Assembly (NCBI GenBank): GCA_964423505.1
Contig: CAYREX010000009.1
Coordinates: 1 to 64,000 of the forward strand
Direction: 5' to 3'
DNA: 64,000 nucleotides
Source: CAYREX01 sp964423505
GTDB lineage: Bacteria > Fermentibacterota > Fermentibacteria > Fermentibacterales > JCC-6
The notes under the pieces are model-generated. The model saw only the letters and a list, made by a program, of their open reading frames with translations, searched no databases and was not told the origin of the DNA. Position numbers and translations under genes: made by a program. This document shows positions 27,517 through 36,493 of the stretch, in pieces. Positions within the stretch are counted from its first letter, which is position 1. Each line of letters starts with the position of its first letter.

Positions 27517-29759
27517 CCTACCTCCTCATTGCAGCGGCGGCAGTGTCGGCGACTCCCCGGTGGAGCCTCTCCACCTCGCTCACCCATGTGCTGGAGCTCT
27601 CGGAGGGCAGCGAAGGGGTGTGGGCCGCCACCACCGGCGGGGTCTTCCTCTACGACCCCTCCAGCGGCACCTTCCCGGAGACCCTGCAGTACCCCGACGG
27701 ACCGCCCGGAGTGATATGCACCGACGTGATGGAGACCGCCGGCGGCGCTCTCTGGGTCTCCACGCGGGAGGGGGGGCTGGCCCTCCGGCAGGGCGGCTCC
27801 TGGAGCTACTACACCAGCTTCGAGGGCATACCGGGCAGCGGCGGGACCAACTGCCTGGAGGAGGCGGGAGGATACGTCTGGGTCGGCACCGACATGGGCA
27901 TGGCCAGGGGAGGCGTCGAGGGCTTCGTGCCGGTGGACGAGTCCTCCTCCGGCGGCGCCTTCCCCACCGCCGACGTCACCGACATAGTCGCCTGCGGCGA
28001 CTCGCTCTGGGTGGCCACCGCCGAGGGGGTCTACCGTCTCGACCTCACCGGGAGCCCCTTCGTCCCGGGGGACTGGGCCCGGTTCGAGGAGACGGCCACG
28101 CTGGGCATCTACGACCTCGCCGTCGACCCGGACAGCGGCCAGCTCGGCGCCGGTCCCGCCGGGGTCTACATCAGGCGGGCGGAGCGCTGGGAGCCTTCGC
28201 TGGAGAGCGGGAACGTCACCGAGGTGGCCTGGACCTCCTGGGGCGCCGTGGCCGGCAGGAACGGGGTCTTCCTCCTGCGTGGGGGCAGCTGGGAGCGCAT
28301 AGGCGGGGAGTACCCGGAGTCGGTGATAGGCCTCTACTACGCGGACGGCTTCCTCGAGACGGGGATGGCGCCGGGCCTCCTCTGCGGGCTGGGCTCCTTC
28401 TCCTCCGAGGACATCGGATGGGGTCTCGGTCTCGGGTTGCTGCCTGACACGGCGGGCTCCTGGTCGGTGACGACCATCCCGGGACAGCCGGCGAAGAGCA
28501 TCTACCAGATCACCGTATCCGGCGACAGGCTCTACCTGGGGAGCCACAAGTCCGGCCTGCTCGGGAGCTTCCCGGAGGGCTGGAGGGTCTGGACCGTCGA
28601 CCAGGGGCTCCCGGCGCCGCTGCGGATATACGCCTGCGAGACCGACGGGGAGGACGGCGTCTGGTGCGCCGCATACCACTACGGTCTCACCTGGGTCGGC
28701 GGCGCCGCCACCTGGGACCCTTCGGACGACACGGTCCTGACCTTCGTGGCGGACAGCATACACGCTCCCTACGCCCCGTGGGTCTACTCTCCCCTGCTGA
28801 ACAACCAGGTCCTCATGCTGGAGCGGCAGGGCGACCATCTGTGGGTCCCGCAGGAGGCTTTCTGGCAGTCGCCGGACGAGCCGAGCGGGCTGGTCGCAGT
28901 GGGAGGCACCCCACGCGACACCGCCTCGATGACCTGGACCCTCTTCGAGCCGTCGCCGGACGGGCTTGCCCGGAAGAACCTGGGAGCCGTCCGGGCCTTC
29001 GACGGCGACATGCTCTGGGTCGACTTCCAGGGCGACAACGGATGCCAGCTTCTGGACCACGGTGGCACCCCGGAGGACCGCTCGGACGACACCTGGTATC
29101 CTGAGGGCGCACCCTTCGGGACCGACGACGGCCTCCCCTCCGGGCTGGTCTACTGCTTCGCCAGGGACTCGTCCGGCAACGTGCTGGTCGGCACCGGCGA
29201 CGGGCTGGCGATATACGACGGCGCCGGCTCCTTCAGCACCGTCAGCGGGGTAGGCGGCTCCGTGGAGGCGCTGGAGGTGGACTCCGGCGGCAGGATATGG
29301 TGCCTGGGCAGCGAGGGTATAACGGTGCTGTCCACGGAGGGTGTCACCGTCTACGACGCCTCCAACTCGCCCTACCTGCCCTACGAGCGGGTGGAGGCGG
29401 AGTTCTCGGCCCTGGCCGGCGGCGGTGACGGGGTGCTCTTCTCCTCCGGCACCGGCCTCTGGAGCGTCAGCCTGCCGGTCCCCGGCCCCCCCGACCGTGG
29501 CGGCGCCTGCTTCTACCCGCAGCCCTTCCTCCCCTCGGAGGGGGCGGTGTACCTCTGCGGCCTCCCCGAGGGGGAGGCGGTCACGGTGCGCCTCTTCGCC
29601 CTGGACGGAACGCCGGTGACCGAGGTGGGCGCGGCCTGCCCCGCCTCCTGGAGCTGGGACGGCACCGCCGGGGGCGAGGAGGCGGCGACCGGCATCTACA
29701 TCGCCGTGGTGGAGCAGTCCGGCTCGCTCGAGACGGTGAAGCTGGCGCTGGTCAGGTAG
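27513..29759 (+). CDS. Secreted beta-propeller protein with FlgD/T9SS-type tail
   Basis: This 748-residue protein starts at ATG 27513, overlapping the CPBP stop. After a short signal peptide (1-14) come many repeats of the form G-x-x-W-x-G/S-T-x-x-G-L-x (GVWAATTGGVFLYD, ALWVSTREGGLAL, YVWVGTDMGMARGG, NVLVGTGDGLAIYDG), as in two-component-regulator or ligand-sensing propellers. The last 85 residues are a FlgD-like sorting domain (FYPQPFLPSEG, FALDGTPV, ATGIYIAVV). It is probably displayed on the cell surface, and no enzymatic motif is visible. Its 3' end overlaps the convergent PH-like gene by eight bases. Confidence 0.75.
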   Translation: MTYLLIAAAAVSATPRWSLSTSLTHVLELSEGSEGVWAATTGGVFLYDPSSGTFPETLQYPDGPPGVICTDVMETAGGALWVSTREGGLALRQGGSWSYYTSFEGIPGSGGTNCLEEAGGYVWVGTDMGMARGGVEGFVPVDESSSGGAFPTADVTDIVACGDSLWVATAEGVYRLDLTGSPFVPGDWARFEETATLGIYDLAVDPDSGQLGAGPAGVYIRRAERWEPSLESGNVTEVAWTSWGAVAGRNGVFLLRGGSWERIGGEYPESVIGLYYADGFLETGMAPGLLCGLGSFSSEDIGWGLGLGLLPDTAGSWSVTTIPGQPAKSIYQITVSGDRLYLGSHKSGLLGSFPEGWRVWTVDQGLPAPLRIYACETDGEDGVWCAAYHYGLTWVGGAATWDPSDDTVLTFVADSIHAPYAPWVYSPLLNNQVLMLERQGDHLWVPQEAFWQSPDEPSGLVAVGGTPRDTASMTWTLFEPSPDGLARKNLGAVRAFDGDMLWVDFQGDNGCQLLDHGGTPEDRSDDTWYPEGAPFGTDDGLPSGLVYCFARDSSGNVLVGTGDGLAIYDGAGSFSTVSGVGGSVEALEVDSGGRIWCLGSEGITVLSTEGVTVYDASNSPYLPYERVEAEFSALAGGGDGVLFSSGTGLWSVSLPVPGPPDRGGACFYPQPFLPSEGAVYLCGLPEGEAVTVRLFALDGTPVTEVGAACPASWSWDGTAGGEEAATGIYIAVVEQSGSLETVKLALVR

Positions 29760-30204
29760 CCCGCCCCTCGACCTCCCGGAGACGGTCCAGCGTCTCCATG
29801 AGGGCCCTCAGCCGCTCTCCCTCCGGGACGAACGGAGAGACCTCCAGAACGTCGCCGTCCTTCAGCTCGAAGACAAGGCGCTCCGACCTGATGCCCCTCC
29901 ATGCGGAGACGGTCTCCCGCCTCATGTCGGCTATGTCTCCGGCACGGAACTCCCTCCGCCTTCTTCCGCGGGGCAGCGACACGTGCTCCCAGACGAGCCG
30001 CTCCCCGGAGAGGCCGACTCTGACCGACGCGGTCCGGCGGAGGGTGGAGACCACCAGGAAGACCCCGACCACCGCGAGCATCCAGCCGATGCGCTCGCCG
30101 GAGGCGATCAGCCTCGCGGCCAGCAGACCAGGCGGGACAGCGAACAGGGCGCCGACCACGAGCGACCTGGTCGGCCGGTGCCTGTAGAGGACCTGGTCCC
30201 TCAT
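29752..30204 (-). CDS. Membrane-anchored PH-like domain protein
   Basis: This 150-residue protein starts at ATG 30204, overlapping the upstream gene's stop (ATGA). Residues 12-55 hold two hydrophobic helices. The rest is a small beta domain with a final helix (VWEHVSLPRGRRRREFRAGDIADMR, ELKDGDVLEVSPFV), the layout of bacterial PH-like (YdbT/DUF304-type) domains. Function is unknown. The downstream end overlaps the convergent propeller gene. Confidence 0.5.
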   Translation of the reverse strand: MRDQVLYRHRPTRSLVVGALFAVPPGLLAARLIASGERIGWMLAVVGVFLVVSTLRRTASVRVGLSGERLVWEHVSLPRGRRRREFRAGDIADMRRETVSAWRGIRSERLVFELKDGDVLEVSPFVPEGERLRALMETLDRLREVEGRAT

Positions 30205-30602
30205 CCTCCCCGCCAGCCCTCCGAAGGCCCCGCGACGCCCATGCCCGCAAGGACGCCCATCAGCTCGTCGGCCCTCCTGAGGTAGAGCAGGAGCTTCCTC
30301 TCGCCACCCTCCGGCAGCCGGAAGACGACGGAGACCTCCCGGTAGCCGAGCAGGCGCTTCCCAGGCCCGACCGACAGGATGCCGCCAAGCGGTATCCGGT
30401 GGTCGAGGTCGGGCGCGAAAGGTTTCACCAGCAGGCCCAGGAGGCCGTGAAGGCCGACCTCCAGCATCTCCGGGGTCAGCCTGACGAAGACGCATCTCCA
30501 GGTGTTCACGTTACGGGTCCAGAGGCTCTTCATCGACTGGCCCATGGCGTAGCGCTCCTCGAAGAGCACGACGCCGCCCGACGCCGTGGCATGATCACTC
30601 AT
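30201..30602 (-). CDS. Small protein with PH/GRAM-like fold
   Basis: This 133-residue protein is placed between two overlapping neighbours. I chose ATG 30602, which overlaps the lipase stop by eight bases. An in-frame ATG at 30617 would add five residues. The core reads as alternating strands (GGVVLFEERYAMG, CVFVRLTPEMLEV, DHRIPLGGILSVGPG, REVSVVFRLP) plus a last helix, like GRAM or PH domains. Together with the next gene it may form a lipid- or membrane-linked unit, which is inference. Confidence 0.5.
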   Translation of the reverse strand: MSDHATASGGVVLFEERYAMGQSMKSLWTRNVNTWRCVFVRLTPEMLEVGLHGLLGLLVKPFAPDLDHRIPLGGILSVGPGKRLLGYREVSVVFRLPEGGERKLLLYLRRADELMGVLAGMGVAGPSEGWRGG

Positions 30603-31470
30603 CCGCCACACCTCCACGAAGACTCACCGACCCGCCTCCCAGCCAACGGACGATGTCGTCCATGACCCTCTCCCTGCACAGGTCCGCCCAGAGCTCGTGG
30701 GCTGCGCCGTCGTACTCGATGATGTCGGCGCCCGGGGCCGCCTCCGAGAGGAGCCTCGCCGACTCCGGGTCCGTTATCCGGTCGTTCGAGCCGCAGAGCA
30801 CCAGCGCCGGCCGCCGCAGCCCCGAGGCCCCGGCCAGTATGGCCTCCGACGCCCTGGAGAGCTCCATGCCGTACCTCGGGGTGGCTCGGGTGTGATAGAG
30901 CGGGTCGCCCTCGGTGCCGGCCACCCATTCACGGTCCCGGGAGAGGGCCGAGACGTCCAGCCCGGTGGGTAAGGGCAGCGAGGGGAGCAGGCGGTCGAGG
31001 AGCCGGGCCAGCGCCCACCTCGCCCGGGAGATCCCTCTGACTCCCAGTGCCGGTGAGCAGAGGACCAGGGCGCCGGCCTCGCCGGGTCGGTCGAGGCAGT
31101 GGTCCAGGACCACGACGCAACCGGTGCTGTGGCCGAACAGCACCGTGGCCGCGCCGGGGAAGCGCCTGCGGGCCTCCAGGACGACCGCCTGCAGGTCTTC
31201 CGAGTGGACCTTCCAACTCCGGACGTGGCCCCTCACCCCCGGAGAGAGGCCGTGCCCCCTGAGATCCGGGGCCAGTACGGCCAGGCCAGCCCCGGTAAGC
31301 CGCGAGGCCGGGTAGCCGTACCGGCCGGAGTGGTCGCCGCAGCCGTGCACGACGACCACGACCGCACGGGGCTCCGACGCCGGAGTCCATTCGCGGAGGG
31401 CAAGCTCCACCCCCGGCTCCACCCGGAGCCTGCCGGTACGGCAGCCGTCCCCGCTCAGGAGCCGCTCCAT
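30595..31470 (-). CDS. Alpha/beta hydrolase, lysophospholipase/monoglyceride-lipase type
   Basis: This 291-residue cytosolic hydrolase has the oxyanion segment VVHGCGDHSGRYG, the strand LAVLAPDLRGHGLS, the nucleophile elbow FGHSTG with Ser115, an acid in CGSNDRITDPESARLL and the catalytic His in DGAAHELW. The HG-x-x-x-HSGRY and D-x-RGHG-x-S patterns are those of lysophospholipase L2 and monoacylglycerol lipase. It leads a three-gene leftward operon with the two PH-like proteins, which may target it to membranes. Confidence 0.85.
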   Translation of the reverse strand: MERLLSGDGCRTGRLRVEPGVELALREWTPASEPRAVVVVVHGCGDHSGRYGYPASRLTGAGLAVLAPDLRGHGLSPGVRGHVRSWKVHSEDLQAVVLEARRRFPGAATVLFGHSTGCVVVLDHCLDRPGEAGALVLCSPALGVRGISRARWALARLLDRLLPSLPLPTGLDVSALSRDREWVAGTEGDPLYHTRATPRYGMELSRASEAILAGASGLRRPALVLCGSNDRITDPESARLLSEAAPGADIIEYDGAAHELWADLCRERVMDDIVRWLGGGSVSLRGGVADE

Positions 31471-31697
31471 GCTTCCCGGTCCATGACCACCCTTGCCGCC
31501 CCTGGCCGGGGGTCGCCGGGGTGACCCGCCCGCCCCAGACCCTTTAGGAACATCGCTTCCCCCCTCCGCCGAGCCGGTGGACCCCCAGGGACCTGTCTTT
31601 CCTGCACCTGCGGGCGATCCTCGTCAATCCCGGCGGTTGACCCGGGCGGGCAATGGCCGAATTGTCCACCTTCTGGGTTCTTCGGAGGGAAGGGGTC

Positions 31698-33212
31698 TTG
31701 AGGTCCGGTCTCACCCGCTGCGAGCTGGTCGTGCTGGCCGTCACGGCGGCAGGCAGGCTTGCCCTGATGCCGTTGTTCGACTTCGCCGTGGACGACGCCT
31801 ACATAACCTTCAGGGTGGCCCGCAACCTGGCCGGCGGGATGGGGATGGTATACAACCCGGGGGAGGCGGTACTCGCGACCACCACCCCGTTCTACGCCAT
31901 GCTCATGGCGCCCGGGGAGCTGCTGGGCATCGGCGCCCCCCTCTGGTCGGCAATCCTGAACTCCCTGGCCGCCGGGGTCGCTTACATGCTCCTCTACAGG
32001 CTGCTCAGGACCAGGGTCAGGCGATCGATATCGTTCCTGGCCGTCCTCTCCCTGGTCATCAGCCCCATGATGGTCCAGTCCGCGCTGACCGGGATGGAGT
32101 CGGTGCTCTTCTCCATGCTGGTGCTGCTCACGGTACTCCTCTTCGCGAAAGGGAGGGACACGTGGGCGGGGCTGACCCTCGCCCTCTGCGTCCTGACGAG
32201 GCCGGAGGCGGCGCTGCTGGCACTGGCCTTCCTCGTCACCCTGGCCGTCCGGGAGAGGCGGCGGCTCATCCGCCTCTCCGTCCCGCTGGCGGCCGTGGGA
32301 GGTGCCTGGCTCGCCTACACCCTGGTGACGTTCGGCTCCCCCGTACCGAGCTCGTTCTACGCCAAGCTGAGCCAGATATCCCTTCGGGACATCACCTTCG
32401 CGGAGCAGGCGGGGTTCTTCCTCGAGTGGGGGGGGGGCGGCGTCCCGCTGCTTCCCCTGGTCCTGCTGCTGCTCCCCCTGGGGCTCTGGCGCTCGGTCAG
32501 GGAGAGGGACGGGACAGCTCCCCTCTCGGCCTGGGTCATCGCCGTCGTACTGCTGCAGCTCACATCCAGGGTGAACCTGGCTTCGTGGTATATGGACATG
32601 ATGGCGCCGATGATGGTCCTCGTCGGAGCGCTGGGCGCGGAGCGCGTGCTGGAGATCGCCGACGCCCGGGGGAGGCGCCGCTGGACCGTGAGCAGGCGGA
32701 TGGTCTACGCCGCTGCGGCGCTGGTGGTCGCCTGGTCCCTCTGGTCGTCATGGCGCGTCTGGGGGGAGGTGCAGGACATCGAGACCGTTGACGGGACCCT
32801 GGGGGACGTCGCCGCCTGGCTCTGCAGGAACGGGTGCGGGGAGGACATGACCATAGCGCTGGAGCCGATAGGCAGGATAGGGTACGGGACCGACCTGCGG
32901 ATACTCGACACCTTCGGGCTCGCCTCCCCGGAGGTCCACGAGCTGATACCGAAGTACGGGAGCGGTCTCATGGACGCCATCGTCGTGGAGCTCTACAGGC
33001 CGGAGCTCTACCTGACCGACATGGACAGGGGGGACGAGTTCGTCTTCGGGTACGTGCGGGTCGCCTCGTTCAGGAACCGGGGCCGCATCTCCAAGCCGAT
33101 GGCGGACTCGGAGACCTGGTCCGGCTCCATGTTCCTCTACGCCAGGAGCGATGTCGTGCGCCGGCTCTCCGATGCCGGGGCGGGGCCGGCCACCGACGGC
33201 GGCCCGGATTAG
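31698..33212 (+). CDS. GT-C fold glycosyltransferase (polyprenyl-phosphate sugar dependent)
   Basis: This 504-residue polytopic protein has the first-loop motif FAVDDAYITFRVARNLAGG, whose Asp-Asp pair is the usual catalytic or metal site of GT-C enzymes, followed by MVYNPGE. About ten membrane helices follow. The C-terminal 130 residues form a soluble domain. I chose TTG 31698 because GGAGGGAAGGGG precedes it closely. The in-frame ATG at 31653 adds 15 residues with a weaker site. The 182-base gap before it has a possible TTGACC -35 box and GC-rich inverted repeats but no gene. The acceptor sugar or protein is unknown. Confidence 0.75.
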   Translation: MRSGLTRCELVVLAVTAAGRLALMPLFDFAVDDAYITFRVARNLAGGMGMVYNPGEAVLATTTPFYAMLMAPGELLGIGAPLWSAILNSLAAGVAYMLLYRLLRTRVRRSISFLAVLSLVISPMMVQSALTGMESVLFSMLVLLTVLLFAKGRDTWAGLTLALCVLTRPEAALLALAFLVTLAVRERRRLIRLSVPLAAVGGAWLAYTLVTFGSPVPSSFYAKLSQISLRDITFAEQAGFFLEWGGGGVPLLPLVLLLLPLGLWRSVRERDGTAPLSAWVIAVVLLQLTSRVNLASWYMDMMAPMMVLVGALGAERVLEIADARGRRRWTVSRRMVYAAAALVVAWSLWSSWRVWGEVQDIETVDGTLGDVAAWLCRNGCGEDMTIALEPIGRIGYGTDLRILDTFGLASPEVHELIPKYGSGLMDAIVVELYRPELYLTDMDRGDEFVFGYVRVASFRNRGRISKPMADSETWSGSMFLYARSDVVRRLSDAGAGPATDGGPD

Positions 33213-33236
33213 CATGAGCCCCCGGAAGGGAGGACG

Positions 33237-34241
33237 ATGGCCCAGAGGCTCGTGAAGGTGATGCTCCCCGCCGAGCGGGCGGGAGACCTGGAGGAGGCGC
33301 TGGACCGGGTCAGCATCTCCGCCTCCTGGCAGGAGGAGCTGGACGGCGGACGCTCGGTGGTCAGCGTCCTCTGCGGCTCCGAGTACGTCGAGGAGCTGCT
33401 GGAGATGCTCGACTCACGCTTCGGCCGGGAGGAGGGCTTCCGGGCGGTGGTACTCTCGGTCGAGGCCTCGCTGCCGGACCCTGGCGCAGCCGCCTCCCCG
33501 GAGGTCATCGTGCCGGGCGAGATACGGCCCAAGGCGCCGCCGCTGAGGATAAGCCGGGAGGAGCTCTACGAGGACGTCAGAGACGGCACGGAGCTAACCG
33601 TGCCGTACATGGTCCTCATCTGCCTCTCCACGGTGGTCGCCGCCATCGGCCTGCTGCGGGACAGCGTGGCCGTGGTCATCGGGGCCATGGTGATAGCGCC
33701 GCTTCTCGGTCCGAACGTCGGCCTGGCCCTCTCCTCCACGCTGGGCGACGGCGACCTCGGCAGGAGGGCTCTCCGGACCTTCCTCGCCGGAGTGCTGGCC
33801 GCCCTGGTCCTCGCGGCGGCTGTCGGGCTGGTGGTCAGGCCGGCCCTCGCCACCGGCGAGATAGCCTCCAGGACCTCCATCGCCCTGCCGGACCTCGTGC
33901 TCGCCCTGGCCGCCGGGGCCGCCGGGGTGATGGCCATGACCACCGGCGCCCCATCCGCCGTCATAGGCGTGATGGTCGCCGTGGCGCTGCTCCCGCCGCT
34001 GGTGGCGGCGGGGCTGCTGCTGAGCAGGGGGAGCTGGGCCGAGGGCCTCGGAGCCCTCGTCCTCTTCATGAGCAACGTCGTCTGTATAAACCTGGCCGGC
34101 GTGGTCACCTTCCTGCTCCGGGGGATCAAGCCGATGACATGGTGGGAGGAGGGGGTGGCCAGGAGGTCCACAGTACGGGCGCTGGCGGTCTGGACCCTCC
34201 TGCTCGCCCTGCTCGTCGGGATGGTGGCGCTGGCCGGATAG
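33237..34241 (+). CDS. DUF389 (TIGR00341-type) membrane protein
   Basis: This 334-residue protein has a soluble N-terminal domain (1-110, ACT-like strands such as VKVMLPAERAGDLEEAL). Five or six membrane helices follow, with the family core VPYMVLICLSTVVAAIGLLRDSVAVVIGAMVIAPLLGP and a later MTTGAPSAVIGVMVAVALLPPL. The family is widespread and uncharacterised. A transport role is often assumed but unproven. ATG 33237 follows GGAAGGGAGG. Confidence 0.85.
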   Translation: MAQRLVKVMLPAERAGDLEEALDRVSISASWQEELDGGRSVVSVLCGSEYVEELLEMLDSRFGREEGFRAVVLSVEASLPDPGAAASPEVIVPGEIRPKAPPLRISREELYEDVRDGTELTVPYMVLICLSTVVAAIGLLRDSVAVVIGAMVIAPLLGPNVGLALSSTLGDGDLGRRALRTFLAGVLAALVLAAAVGLVVRPALATGEIASRTSIALPDLVLALAAGAAGVMAMTTGAPSAVIGVMVAVALLPPLVAAGLLLSRGSWAEGLGALVLFMSNVVCINLAGVVTFLLRGIKPMTWWEEGVARRSTVRALAVWTLLLALLVGMVALAG

Positions 34242-34272
34242 CCCCGGGACAATCCGTGCAGGGAGGACCGAC

Positions 34273-35328
34273 ATGGTGAAGACGACAACGGCGGCTCTGG
34301 CCGCCTTCGTCCTGATGACCGCCGCCTGCGGAGACGCCACCGGCCCCTCCGGCTCCACCGGGCTCTTCGGATGGGCCGTGGGCAGCCGGTCGGACGGCTA
34401 CGCGTTCATAGCCGCAACGGGCGACGGCGGAATCACCTGGAGCAGGCAGGGCGACGGCTCGCTGCCGGACGTGCAGCTGGAAGGCGTCAGGGCGCTGGAC
34501 TCGCTGACCGCATGGGCCGTCGGAGACGTGGCGGACGGATACGGCACCGTCCTGCGCACGACCGACGGCGGCGAGACGTGGGTCCGCCTCGGCACCTCCC
34601 AGGAGCTGCCTGCCTGCGGACTGAACGGCGTCAGCCCACTGGACGCCGACAGGGCCTACGTCGCCGGGTGCGACAACACGGTGCTCTACACCGGCGACGG
34701 CGGCGGCACCTGGGTGTCGCTTTCGGACCCGGCCTATGCCGGTTACGACTACGACTGCGTCCTGGCCCTCTCCGGGTCCGTCCTCTGGCTGGTCGGCGGC
34801 AACGAGCAGGAGGGCGTCATCCTCCGCTCGACCGACGGCGGCGCTTCCTGGGAGAGCCGGGGCGACTCGCTCCTGCTCTCCGGGTATCCGCTCATCACCC
34901 TCAGCGCCGTCAGCGAGTCCGAGGCCTGGGTCGTCGGGCACGGGTACACCGTGGCCCGTACCACGGACGCCGGAGAGAGCTGGACGCTGCACGTGCCCGA
35001 CGGCCTGGAGCGGAGTCCCTTCAGCGACGACGCCAACGGCGTTGCGGCCCTCGCAGACGGCCGAGTGGTGGTCAGCATGGACTACGGAAAGCTCTACGCC
35101 TCCGTCGACAGCGGCCGGAGCTGGACCGGGCAGCAGGTGGAGATGCAGGACTTCCTGCTGGGCGTATGCGCAATGCCGGACGGGCACGCATGGGTGGCCG
35201 GCACCTCCTCCTCCTTCGACGGGGGGAGCCTGCAGCACACCTCGACATGGGGTCCGCAGTGGTACGTGCAGGACATACCGGACTGCCCGGCCCTCCGCGA
35301 CGTCCACTTCGTCGGGGCGGTGCATTGA
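34273..35328 (+). CDS. Lipoprotein with Ycf48/BNR-type beta-propeller
   Basis: This 351-residue protein has a lipoprotein signal ending in MTAAC, with the lipid Cys at 19. The mature part is a propeller of repeated GDGGITWSRQ, TTDGGETWVRLG, GDGGGTWVSLS, STDGGASWESRG, TTDAGESWTLH and SVDSGRSWTGQ blades (Asp-box motifs), alternating with LTAWAVGD and EAWVVGHG type strands. Photosystem assembly factor Ycf48 and many bacterial surface proteins share this plan. It carries no sorting tail. Confidence 0.85.
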   Translation: MVKTTTAALAAFVLMTAACGDATGPSGSTGLFGWAVGSRSDGYAFIAATGDGGITWSRQGDGSLPDVQLEGVRALDSLTAWAVGDVADGYGTVLRTTDGGETWVRLGTSQELPACGLNGVSPLDADRAYVAGCDNTVLYTGDGGGTWVSLSDPAYAGYDYDCVLALSGSVLWLVGGNEQEGVILRSTDGGASWESRGDSLLLSGYPLITLSAVSESEAWVVGHGYTVARTTDAGESWTLHVPDGLERSPFSDDANGVAALADGRVVVSMDYGKLYASVDSGRSWTGQQVEMQDFLLGVCAMPDGHAWVAGTSSSFDGGSLQHTSTWGPQWYVQDIPDCPALRDVHFVGAVH

Positions 35329-35344
35329 CCGGAGCCAGCCCGCG

Positions 35345-35374
35345 TTGACGAAAGACCTACCGTTCCGGTATTGA
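35345..35374 (+). promoter_or_regulatory. Candidate promoter of the UGA-containing gene
   Basis: TTGACG at 35345-35350 and TATTGA at 35369-35374 are separated by 18 bases. The start codon follows 30 bases later behind CTGGGAGG. This gap is visibly richer in A/T than surrounding DNA. Confidence 0.4.
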
Positions 35375-35404
35375 AACGGCGAACCCGAACCTCTGGGAGG
35401 CAAC

Positions 35405-36421
35405 ATGATAAGGCGAGCCGCGCTACCGGCTCTCGTCCTCCTCTCCGCGATGGTGCTGCCGCTGAGCGCAGCGGACGTCTACGTCTGGAACTTCGACGAC
35501 GAGGACGTCTTCTACTGCAGCGAGGCGGGGTCGACGGTAGACTGCGCCTACTGGATCGAGGAGACACTGGATGCGGCGGGACACTCGGTTACCACCGGGA
35601 CCACCCTCCCCTCCGACCTCGGTCCGTACGACGTGGTCTTCGTAACCCTCGGCTGGTACCGGTGTTGAGGGGACAACTCGACGATTGCTCAGGCTGAGCA
35701 GACAAGGCTGATCTCTTTCCTGAACGCCGGGGGCGGGCTCTACATCGAGGGCGCAGACTTCGGCTACAACAACTCCGGCAGCGCCATCTACGAAGTCTTC
35801 GGCTGCAGCTACGACGGCGACGGCAGCTCCTCGGGCAACGTCCAGGACGTGGCCGGCGTCACCGGCACGATGCTGGACGGCATAGCCTGCGACTACATCC
35901 ACGACACCGGCCCCGACAGCTACGTCGACGAGATATCCGCCGACGAGGGCACGCTCCTGATGCGCTCCCAGGACGGCAAGGGCAGGGCCGTCTGTTGGGA
36001 GGGGGCCGGCGGCACCTACAGGGCCCTGCACTCCAGCGTCATCTTCGGCGCCCTCCGCGACGGAACCTCCACGAAGCGGGAGCTCATGGAGACGTACATG
36101 GGCTACCTCACCGGCAGCACCGGGGTCGGGGAGAGCTCCGGGGGCCTGACGCCCGCCGGGCTCGCCCTCGAGTACGCGAACCCCGCCAGGGGGACGGTCG
36201 AGCTGACCGCCACCGTACCAGGGGGGGAGGCGGACATCAGCGTCTACGACCTCACCGGAAGGCTGGTGGGGACCATCCACGGCGGACAGCTCCGGCCCGG
36301 TACCCACCGCTTCTCCTGGGACGGCCGTGCGGACACCGGGACCAGGCTGCCCGGAGGGACCTACGTGGTGCGTCTGGGAACGGAGCAGGGGAGCGTCACC
36401 GGTACGCTCCTGCTCATCTAG
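35405..36421 (+). CDS. Secreted FlgD-tailed protein with in-frame UGA: candidate selenoprotein or broken gene
   Basis: A single frame of 339 codons runs from ATG 35405 to TAG 36419-36421, interrupted only by TGA at 35666-35668 (codon 88). The N-terminus is a signal peptide. Both sides of the TGA read as one domain: the strand YDVVFVTLGWYRC, then the UGA, then GDNSTIAQAEQTRLISFL and GGGLYIEGADFG. The frame stays intact through a complete FlgD-like sorting tail (VYDLTGRLVG, GGTYVVRLG). If UGA is read as Sec, the site is Cys-Sec-Gly, like the CUG end of animal thioredoxin reductase. A SECIS-like hairpin follows at 35686. Otherwise it is a nonsense-mutated pseudogene encoding an 87-residue fragment. 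No Sec machinery genes are in the window. Confidence 0.6.
35686..35700 (+). promoter_or_regulatory. Candidate bacterial SECIS hairpin
   Basis: A perfect 6-base-pair stem TGCTCA/TGAGCA with a GGC loop lies just after the in-frame UGA; 23 bases separate the UGA from the loop. Published bacterial SECIS rules, as I recall them, ask for a 3-14 base loop with G among its first two bases, at 16-37 bases from the UGA, on a stem of at least four pairs. All are met. The codons here (ATT, GCT, GCT, ACA, TCT) break the strong GC3 bias of the gene, as expected if RNA structure constrains them. Confidence 0.5.
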
Positions 36422-36437
36422 AGCTGTCGACCCTGGA

Positions 36438-36464
36438 GGCCGCGCCGCTGCACGCGGCGCGGCC
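36438..36464. terminator. Bidirectional terminator-like hairpin between convergent genes
   Basis: A perfect 11-base-pair GC-only stem (GGCCGCGCCGC pairing with GCGGCGCGGCC) with a TGCAC loop lies between the stop of the UGA-containing gene and the stop of the convergent FG-GAP gene. There is no T-run on either side. Confidence 0.6.
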
Positions 36465-36493
36465 CGGTACCCCGTTGGCTGCTCCCGGGCGAG

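Noticed and set aside
35405..36421. UGA as a reassigned sense codon (Trp or Gly) throughout the genome
   Set aside because: Most genes here end in TGA at family-correct positions and overlap the next start as ATGA or GTGA, so UGA is a working stop codon.
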